This document shows positions 1 through 5,675 of a stretch of DNA of 5,675 bases, in pieces (position 1 is the first letter of the stretch; each line of letters opens with the position of its first letter). The DNA lies in the NCBI GenBank assembly GCA_905235425.1, contig CAJOKY010000160.1, forward strand, positions 1 through 5,675, in the 5' to 3' direction. The notes beneath the pieces were generated by a model that was given only the letters and a program-made list of their open reading frames with translations, was not told the origin of the DNA and did not search any database. The DNA comes from an uncultured Selenomonadaceae bacterium. GTDB lineage: Bacteria > Bacillota > Negativicutes > Selenomonadales > Selenomonadaceae. A program made the translations under genes and the position numbers.

Positions 1-2108
1 GTTTTCGCGCCGTAGGGCGGGTTACCAATGATAATATCAAAGCCGCCGTTCTCCTTGAAGACGGTCGGGAAGTAAAGTTGCCAGAGGATAAACGGCAACG
101 ATTTCTTCTGCGCGGCGAGTTTGTACCTTTTAGCCTGCGCAGAATTTTTGCCAAGTTGCTCAAGGATAATGCCGTCGTAAATGTCGCGGATATATCGCCT
201 ATACTCTTCTTTCCTGTTGTGGTCGGACTCGTGGAAAAGATTTTTTTGCACGCGAATCAAATCGGTAATCCGTGAATCAATTTCGCTTTGCAGAAGTGAC
301 CCTTGTCCTTTTACTTGCGCCATGTTATTCAAAACTTTGCTGTGCTTAATCAGAGCGACGCCCTCGAACTCGTCAATCAAACTGTTGCCGCAAATTATGT
401 TGCAGTCCAAGTTCGGGAGTGGTTTCGGCTTGAAAGAATTTTTGTCGGCAGTCGGCTCATCATCAATGACAATGGTCAGCCAAAGACGCAATTTGGCAAT
501 ATCAACCGCACTCGGTTCAATGTCACAAGCGAAGATAGAATTTTTTATCGTCTCGATTTTCAAATCGTAGAGACTGCGTTCAAATTTCTTTGTCTTGCCT
601 AAATTTAAGTAAGCCGTCAGAACTTCGCGGGCTTTGGTAATTTCGTTAAGCATACCGAGCGGAAAAGCTCCGGAACCAACAGCCAAATCGGCGACTTTAA
701 CTGCTTGCAAAAATTTATCGAGTTCGGCAAGGCGATTGATATTTTTCGCAGGTGAAAATATTTCGTCGGAAATTTGCAAGGCTTTATTGTCGGCGAAATT
801 CGCAATATCGGCGTCCTTGAAGTAATCGCCGTACAGAACGAAATTTCTGATTGCCTCTTCAGAGATTTTGCTCTTTTCGACAAGGTAGTTTATCAGCGTT
901 TCGCGACACATGTAATGAACAATTTCACGCGGAGTATAGAACGCGCCTTTAGATTTTCTGTCGCTCACGTCAAGGAGATTTTCAAAAACTTTTCCCAACA
1001 TTTCAGGATCGATTGCAACTTCGCGCTCAGTAGGTTCGTCCTCGTTGATTGTGAAATTGTATCTGTCGAAAATATCGAGAATGCCGTCAGCGTCACGACC
1101 TTTTTCCGCCGCGTTGGAAAAAATATCGTTGGGAATAGAGAATTTGTTCTTCTGCCAGTCGTAATTGTCAAGTTCCTCAAAAAGTCCGCCGTTCAAAAAG
1201 GGAATCCGCAAATTCAACTTCGGGTACAAATCGTTTTTGCGGCTTCGGTCGACGTTCAGAGCGGTATAAAAAAGCGGCTCCAACACTTCATCGAAGAAAT
1301 TCTTTCCTGTGGATTCATTGTCTTGGAAAATTTTTCGCATGAAGTTTGGCGAACCTGTTCCCCATTCAGAATTGATATTGACGCCGAGCCAGCCTTTTTT
1401 CTGCAGGAAATAAAGAAACACAATCTGCCCCAAAAGTTTTTTGACAAACTGTTCGGCGGTAAATCCGTGCGCTTGAGATTCGGCTTTAAACTCCGGATTA
1501 TCTTCCAAATAGTCTTTGACCTGATAAAATTTTTCCGCGTACTTGTCAAAAAATTCCTTCGTGACGCGCTCAACGCTAAAGGCCCCTTCCAAGTCGTCAA
1601 GCGTGACAGCGTCAGAATCATTTTCAAAAAGCGGAAACAGTTGCTGATAAGCCGTTGCGCAAGGTTCATTCTCCCCGACGAGATAGGAATATCTCTTCGC
1701 GGGCGTTATTGTAATTTGTCCGCCTTTACCGGCAACAAATTCGTGATCTAGTCGAACGAAAGATAGCCGCCACTTTTCCGGCACGGAATCGGAATAAAAA
1801 GCAACAATCGCACCATCAACGGCAGTTGGATGATTTTCAATCCAAGTTTTTACAAAATTTCTCTGCACGGAGCGAGCACGTTCAACTGATTTATTCTTTT
1901 GGAGATTTACAGCGAGGACTGCAATATCACCTTGTCTGCCAAGTACGTAAAATTCTTTGATATTCTCGGAAAAATTTTGCGGCGGTTCCTGTGGTGTAGC
2001 AATAGGGGGTTTCAAACCTGTAAAAAGTTCTCTCGCAAATCTCGCGAACTTTTCCAAGCTGTAAGCACTTTGTAAAACGCTTTCAAAAATTCTTTGCTTT
2101 AAAGACAT
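1..2108 (-). CDS. N6-adenine DNA methyltransferase, Eco57I/COG1002 (PglX-like) type, 3' end beyond window
   Basis: Predicted to transfer a methyl group from S-adenosylmethionine to adenine N6 in DNA, marking self DNA for the helicase-nuclease encoded just upstream. The frame is open from 2108 to the window edge (about 702 codons, no stop), so the C-terminus, where a target-recognition domain would be expected, is missing. Visible motifs in order: GAFYTPREIVHYM at 388-400 (motif X type); SAM-binding DLAVGSGAFP at 474-483; ACDIEPSAVDIAKLRLWL at 527-544 (motif II/III region); ICGNSLI at 572-578; and catalytic GNPPYGAK at 695-702 (motif IV, N6-adenine class). Motif I has Leu where this family usually has Pro. 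The first ~380 residues are family-typical in feel, but I see no clear PD-(D/E)XK nuclease signature. The ATG at 2108 is the first start after an in-frame TGA at 2127-2129. It lies 7 nt past the helicase stop with only a weak, distant AAAGG, so translation is probably coupled. Family certain; exact system uncertain. Confidence 0.93.
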   Translation of the reverse strand, partial: MSLKQRIFESVLQSAYSLEKFARFARELFTGLKPPIATPQEPPQNFSENIKEFYVLGRQGDIAVLAVNLQKNKSVERARSVQRNFVKTWIENHPTAVDGAIVAFYSDSVPEKWRLSFVRLDHEFVAGKGGQITITPAKRYSYLVGENEPCATAYQQLFPLFENDSDAVTLDDLEGAFSVERVTKEFFDKYAEKFYQVKDYLEDNPEFKAESQAHGFTAEQFVKKLLGQIVFLYFLQKKGWLGVNINSEWGTGSPNFMRKIFQDNESTGKNFFDEVLEPLFYTALNVDRSRKNDLYPKLNLRIPFLNGGLFEELDNYDWQKNKFSIPNDIFSNAAEKGRDADGILDIFDRYNFTINEDEPTEREVAIDPEMLGKVFENLLDVSDRKSKGAFYTPREIVHYMCRETLINYLVEKSKISEEAIRNFVLYGDYFKDADIANFADNKALQISDEIFSPAKNINRLAELDKFLQAVKVADLAVGSGAFPLGMLNEITKAREVLTAYLNLGKTKKFERSLYDLKIETIKNSIFACDIEPSAVDIAKLRLWLTIVIDDEPTADKNSFKPKPLPNLDCNIICGNSLIDEFEGVALIKHSKVLNNMAQVKGQGSLLQSEIDSRITDLIRVQKNLFHESDHNRKEEYRRYIRDIYDGIILEQLGKNSAQAKRYKLAAQKKSLPFILWQLYFPTVFKENGGFDIIIGNPPYGAK

Positions 2109-2115
2109 TCCGTAA

Positions 2116-5100
2116 TCAACTGCCTTTCAAACTGCAGGATAGAATTACTTGCCTTTGACGCTTGGAAAAATTTTCTGCCTGTTGTCTGCCGAACAAATAT
2201 CTTTCGTCGATAATGTCATAAATCCTTTTGAACAACTGAAACGGATCTTTTTCCGTCTTTATGGCTTGATTTATTTTTTGCGTATCCCGTGCAGGTATGT
2301 CGCCTTCGTTAAACGCATTGATAATCCTGCAGATAATTTCTTCTTGCTCGTCAGTGAAATCGGGAATTTTGGCAAGTGCTTTCAACGTGGAAACGACCGT
2401 TCTGACATTTGTCGGCGTTCGCGTTGATTTAAACATATCTGCTTCGTTTTCTTCAAGCAAATTTTGAAACCCTGCGCAATTTTTGGCGTAGTGCTCAAAA
2501 AATTTTTCGCCGATTGGAATGCGACTTTCTGCCGACTCACAACGCAAAAACTCTATCGCGTCCAAAAATGAAAGTTGTTCGGTCTTGCTTGAATCCGTAA
2601 CAAAGAAAGTTTTTAGTGCTCCGCTCCGAGCGAAAGTCAAAGTTGATTCGTCGGATATTTTATCAGAAATTTTTCCCGTGCGAGCTTTTTTGGGAAGCCG
2701 TTTTATCTTCTCAAACAGCAATTTATCGTTATCCCTTATTTCGCGAATGATTTTCAAATACTCCAGTTCCAGATTAATTTCTTCATCTTCGCCGCTCAAA
2801 TTCGCATTCAGAGTGTCAAACAGATTTTTGGGCGAAACGTCTTCCGCTTCGGAAAGATATTTAAAGTCTTCGCCGAGCGTTTCGTGAAACATCTGCAATT
2901 TTTCCAGTATGCGCTCTTCCAACGACAAATGCTTTTTCGTCGTGGCAGTAGGGAAAAAATTAAAGACAAAAATTTCGTCATGTTGCGTGCCAACTCGATT
3001 GACTCTTCCGACACGCTGCATTATTCGCGTAGGGTTCCAAGGCAAATCATAATTTATCAGAGAATTTGCGCGGTGAAGGTTTACACCTTCCGCCAAAACA
3101 TCTGTCGTAATTAGCAAATCAAAATTATCCTCCGGATTTTCAGCCGTTGGATCAAAACTTTTTTCAATTTTCCTTTTTAAATCTTCCGAACTGCCGCCAC
3201 TGAAAACAATAATTCTATCGCCGAAAGTTTTCCGCAGTTCGCGATAGAGATATTCGGCGGTTTCCTTCGACTCGGTAAAAATAATTTTCTTGTTACCTTG
3301 AAATTTTTCATTGCTCTGCAGTTCTTTTTCCAGCTGATTTAGTTTCGGGTCGCTCGTGACTGATTCCCAAAGCTTGCGCAAATATTTCAGATTGTTCAAA
3401 TCACTTTGCAAGTCAATAATAAATTGCTCGCTGAACTCGCCGGATTTAAAATGCAACGCTTTATCTTCTTCAACGAGTTTCAACAACTCGTCTTCGTCAC
3501 CGTTGTTCAGAAGTTCATAAACATCAACCTGCTTGCTGATATACACATCCCCATTAAAAAACATTTCAATGAAATTTTGATACGACTCCTCAAAACGACG
3601 CAACGTGTTCTTAAACGCAAAAAAACTGCTCTCCAGACGTTTAACAAGGATTGATTTCATGAATCCTCCCAAATTTCTTTGAGCGGTCTGCATCTTTGTA
3701 TATTTTTTTGACGGCGGCAAATACTTCAATGGCATATATCGCGCATATTTAAAATTTTTTATTATCGCGACCGCTTCAGAAAAAGTTTCATCTACATCGT
3801 CGTCAAAATCATACGTGACAGGTTCGGGCGTACCGAGCTTCGGAAAGGTCACGTTATTTTTTTGCAAGTCATCGGAATAGTATCTCGAAATTTCGCTACG
3901 CGTCCGACGAATCATTATGTAACGCAAAATCTTATCGCGAATCTCTCTTGAGTTTTTGGAGAGTTGGCTCAAATATTCTGGTGAACCTTTTTCAAAATTT
4001 TGGGCTCTTTTTTCCAGTTTGCTAAAAAATTTTTCGAGATCACGTACTCCGGCTATCGTGCTGTTGTGTTTCGATTGAAAAAGCGAAATTTGGCTTTCAA
4101 TATCCGTCGAATAATTATTGATTGGTGTCGCTGAAATCAGAACAACTTTTTTGCCATAACAAATTTTGTGCAACTTGCTGAAGCTCTCTGTAGTCTCTCG
4201 ACGAAAGCGATGCGATTCGTCCACGAAAATATATTGGAACTGTTCAACTCCGTCTTCAATGATTTTATCCAACTTGCCGAGCGACTCGACTTCTACGTCA
4301 ACATTAAATTGCCGACGCAAAACATTTTGCCATTGCTTGACCAGCACCGGCGGACAAATTACCAATTTGCGACCTGTATCGAGCAACTTTGCAAGCATGG
4401 CGCAGATATACGTTTTTCCCAAGCCAACGACATCGGAAATAAAAACGCCGCCGTAGCCTTCAAGGATTTTTTTCGCTTGGACAACCGCATCAATTTGATA
4501 TTGCAGACGTATAAAATTTTCCGGCAACAAATTTTCAAGCGAATATTCTTTGTCGGCGTTAATTTCTTCCTTGAAAAATTCGTACAACGTCTTCAAGTAA
4601 ATTTCATAGGGCGTAATATCATTTTTGAGCCACGTTTGATTTTGAATAACCTCAATATACTCATTACGCACCGGTTCACTGTATTCCCACAGCTCTTCAA
4701 ATTTATCATAAGCGAACTTTACATCCGCATAATCTTTTAGCTCGACATTAAATTCCAAATTGCTCTTGAGCCCCGCTTTTGAAAAATTGCTTGAGCCGGT
4801 TATAACGCTGTCAACGTTCTCCGTGATTTCATTTTCTGATTTACGCGCAATGTAAACTTTCGCATGTAGTGGAGCATCCGTATAAATCCGAATTTCCAAT
4901 TTTCCTGACTTAAGCCACTCCAAAAACTGTTTTACTCCGTACTCTATTTCGTAATTCACGTCAGAACTATCAAATTCATCTTTGACCGCTTTTGAAAAAT
5001 TGTCTTTAGCGACTTTCACTGTCGGCGAAAAAATTCCCAATGAATTGCTGACTTCATTTGAAATCTGCGCCGTAGGCTTATCTACATTCAATCCTACAAG

Positions 5101-5274
5101 TATTCTGACTTTCTTTATTGACTCTAGCGCATTGCACATTAAAAAGAATCCGCTTGTCCGGAAATATCCCACTATGACATCAAAAAAATTTATATAGCCA
5201 CGCAAGAGGATTTGAAATTTATTGTATAAACTCTTTCCATTTTCATTTGTAAAAAATTTTAAATCATTATCCAT
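2116..5274 (-). CDS. PLD/HKD nuclease-SNF2-like helicase fusion protein
   Basis: Likely the restriction effector: an ATP-driven DNA translocase fused to a nuclease. Numbering is from the ATG at 5274 (1052 aa). Residues 1-180 form a phospholipase-D-like domain with HAK (H137, K139) and GSSN (160-163), followed by N172 and E174. There is one HKD half-site, so two subunits would be needed to make an active site. Helicase core: Walker A DVVGLGKT 281-288; Ia CPPVLVKQW 307-315; DESH 352-355; SATP 381-384; RRTR 456-459; KIIFTESK 663-670; TTDVLAEGVNL 723-733; QRVGRVNRVG 753-762. All ATPase motifs look intact. About 200 residues separate the two RecA lobes, and a 290-residue tail is unassigned. Start choice: GGAG sits 9 nt before this ATG. 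An upstream ATG (5289) and TTG (5298) are in frame, after a stop at 5314-5316, but have poorer ribosome sites. It is first in the operon; the methyltransferase follows 7 nt later. Role in defence is inferred from family and context. Confidence 0.95.
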   Translation of the reverse strand: MDNDLKFFTNENGKSLYNKFQILLRGYINFFDVIVGYFRTSGFFLMCNALESIKKVRILVGLNVDKPTAQISNEVSNSLGIFSPTVKVAKDNFSKAVKDEFDSSDVNYEIEYGVKQFLEWLKSGKLEIRIYTDAPLHAKVYIARKSENEITENVDSVITGSSNFSKAGLKSNLEFNVELKDYADVKFAYDKFEELWEYSEPVRNEYIEVIQNQTWLKNDITPYEIYLKTLYEFFKEEINADKEYSLENLLPENFIRLQYQIDAVVQAKKILEGYGGVFISDVVGLGKTYICAMLAKLLDTGRKLVICPPVLVKQWQNVLRRQFNVDVEVESLGKLDKIIEDGVEQFQYIFVDESHRFRRETTESFSKLHKICYGKKVVLISATPINNYSTDIESQISLFQSKHNSTIAGVRDLEKFFSKLEKRAQNFEKGSPEYLSQLSKNSREIRDKILRYIMIRRTRSEISRYYSDDLQKNNVTFPKLGTPEPVTYDFDDDVDETFSEAVAIIKNFKYARYMPLKYLPPSKKYTKMQTAQRNLGGFMKSILVKRLESSFFAFKNTLRRFEESYQNFIEMFFNGDVYISKQVDVYELLNNGDEDELLKLVEEDKALHFKSGEFSEQFIIDLQSDLNNLKYLRKLWESVTSDPKLNQLEKELQSNEKFQGNKKIIFTESKETAEYLYRELRKTFGDRIIVFSGGSSEDLKRKIEKSFDPTAENPEDNFDLLITTDVLAEGVNLHRANSLINYDLPWNPTRIMQRVGRVNRVGTQHDEIFVFNFFPTATTKKHLSLEERILEKLQMFHETLGEDFKYLSEAEDVSPKNLFDTLNANLSGEDEEINLELEYLKIIREIRDNDKLLFEKIKRLPKKARTGKISDKISDESTLTFARSGALKTFFVTDSSKTEQLSFLDAIEFLRCESAESRIPIGEKFFEHYAKNCAGFQNLLEENEADMFKSTRTPTNVRTVVSTLKALAKIPDFTDEQEEIICRIINAFNEGDIPARDTQKINQAIKTEKDPFQLFKRIYDIIDERYLFGRQQAENFSKRQRQVILSCSLKGS

Positions 5275-5283
5275 TAATCTTAT

Positions 5284-5287
5284 CTCC
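5284..5287 (-). promoter_or_regulatory. Shine-Dalgarno GGAG that favours the 5274 start of the helicase
   Basis: Read on the minus strand, GGAG is followed by nine bases (ATAAGATTA) and then ATG at 5274, which is normal spacing. The two in-frame alternatives upstream, ATG at 5289 and TTG at 5298, have only an imperfect AGGCGAG in front of them. The GGAG itself lies within the codons that an upstream start would use. The true start could still be 5289; the difference is five residues. Confidence 0.6.
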
Positions 5288-5376
5288 ATGTGTATCAAGC
5301 TCGCCTGAAAAAATTATTCTTATCAAATTACCACAAAATGTTACTTTGATGACTTATCGTAAATTTTTTCTCCGCA

Positions 5377-5404
5377 ATAATACCACCAGAAAAAGGATTG
5401 TCAA
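5377..5404 (-). promoter_or_regulatory. Sigma70-type promoter of the helicase-methyltransferase operon
   Basis: On the minus strand a perfect -35 box TTGACA (5404-5399) is followed by a 16-nt spacer and the -10 box TATTAT (5382-5377). A TG one base before the -10 (TGGTATTAT) makes it an extended -10. Transcription would begin near 5370, giving a leader of about 95 nt before the ATG at 5274. No other strong promoter lies between here and either start codon, and the 7-nt gap between the genes leaves no room for a second one, so both genes probably share this transcript. Confidence 0.7.
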
Positions 5405-5456
5405 GCGACTGAATAAACCGTTGCCTCTGTGTGAAATCTAAACGAAAGTTTTGTCT

Positions 5457-5477
5457 TTATTCCGGAATAATTTATTC
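5457..5477. repeat. Operator-like palindrome TTATTCCGGAATAA with an adjoining third half-site
   Basis: TTATTCCGGAATAA at 5457-5470 is a perfect 14-bp inverted repeat. The second arm, GAATAA, also pairs with TTATTC at 5472-5477, so three alternating half-sites sit in 21 bp. Further copies of GAATAA/TTATTC occur at 5314-5319, 5411-5416 and 5544-5549. The block lies about 53 bp upstream of the -35 box, a position suited to an activator or an upstream operator. Direct evidence is limited to the symmetry and clustering; no regulator gene is visible in the window. Confidence 0.4.
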
Positions 5478-5675
5478 TAAACTTGGCAAGAATTCCCCCG
5501 TAGCTCCAGACAAGATGATTCTCAATTTTATATTGATGTGAAGGAATAATGCGAATCGCAGCGAATCAATCCAAAAACATTTGAAATTATGGAGGACGCG
5601 ATATAGAAACGACCCTAATAAACGCGAAAAGCCCTGCAAGTTTACCAGACCTGCAGAGCCAACTGGTGAATGTCT
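5478..5675. other. Unassigned stretch with open frames reaching the right edge
   Basis: No gene is called here. On the minus strand one frame is open from the window edge to a TAA at 5472-5474 (67 codons); its translation is not recognisable. On the plus strand a frame is open from 5542 (just after a TGA) to the edge, about 44 codons, rich in Arg, Lys and Asn, without an ATG in frame. A GGAGG at 5591-5595 has no ATG, GTG or TTG at the usual distance in front of the following open frame. These could be the tail of an upstream gene, the edge of a mobile element, or chance. A direct repeat GCGAATC occurs at 5551-5557 and 5561-5567, one helical turn apart. Confidence 0.3.
5627..5659 (-). terminator. 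Possible rho-independent terminator of an upstream minus-strand gene
   Basis: On the minus strand GCTCTGCA (5659-5652) pairs with TGCAGGGC (5638-5631) over eight base pairs, one of them a G-U wobble, around a 13-nt loop, and is followed by TTTT (5630-5627). The same stem on the plus strand has a C-A mismatch and no T-run, so the minus orientation is favoured. The T-run is short, and a minus-strand open frame passes through the hairpin, so this is only a candidate. If real, it would separate the operon from a gene beyond the right edge. Confidence 0.4.

Noticed and set aside
239..247. Homopolymer A7 on the minus strand as a phase-variation or slippage site
   Set aside because: Seven bases is short for phase variation and similar runs are common in this A/T-rich sequence; the frame is intact on both sides.
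181..602. Overlapping plus-strand open frames of 129 and 99 codons, plus other short frames opposite both genes
   Set aside because: All are shadows of the two minus-strand genes and overlap one another in different frames.
1256..1669. 137-codon minus-strand open frame inside the methylase
   Set aside because: Same strand but a different frame from the methylase, which reads through without interruption; no motif of its own.
774..1751. 325-codon plus-strand open frame
   Set aside because: It lies entirely antisense to the methylase, which carries all expected motifs in order. The translation has no recognisable domain and is explained by codon bias on the opposite strand.
4168..4740. 190-codon plus-strand open frame
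   Set aside because: Antisense to the helicase ATPase lobe (Walker A to DESH region), whose motifs are intact; no ribosome site or family features of its own.
5539..5582. Short plus-strand ORF starting at the ATG near 5549 after AAGGA
   Set aside because: It ends after eleven codons and the ribosome site is too close to the ATG; no conserved feature.
5275..5675. tRNA, CRISPR array or attachment site in the upstream region
   Set aside because: No cloverleaf, CCA end, regularly spaced repeats or integrase gene can be seen. The short repeats present are too irregular.

Overview
The window holds two adjacent minus-strand genes that read as a compact restriction/defence operon, preceded by about 400 bp of non-coding or unassigned DNA. 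By eye the DNA is about 40% GC, with A/T-rich runs and Shine-Dalgarno starts. That fits a bacterium, perhaps an anaerobic Firmicute-type lineage, but nothing here fixes the taxon.

Right part (about 5275-5675): no confident gene. It contains a strong sigma70-type promoter pointing left (TTGACA, 16-nt spacer, extended -10 TGGTATTAT at 5377-5404), a cluster of GAATAA/TTATTC hexamers centred on a perfect 14-bp palindrome, and a hairpin followed by four T's (minus strand) near the right edge. Several reading frames stay open at the right edge, so a neighbouring gene or element may begin or end there.

Middle (2116-5274, minus): a large fused protein of 1052 aa. It has an N-terminal phospholipase-D/HKD-type nuclease domain, a complete SNF2-like superfamily 2 helicase core and a long C-terminal region I do not recognise.

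Left (window edge to 2108, minus): an N6-adenine DNA methyltransferase of the Eco57I/COG1002/PglX type. It starts 7 nt after the helicase stop and runs off the window just after its catalytic NPPY motif. No stop occurs in its frame within the window, so about 702 codons of an incomplete gene are visible.

Interpretation: the helicase-nuclease would translocate on and cut unmodified invading DNA, and the methyltransferase would mark self DNA and possibly recognise the site. The order helicase then adenine methylase resembles the start of class 1 DISARM (drmD-drmMI), and the methylase type also occurs in BREX (pglX). However, the nuclease is fused to the helicase here, and no DISARM or BREX core gene is visible. 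The pair may be a self-contained two-gene system or the start of a larger operon continuing past the left edge.
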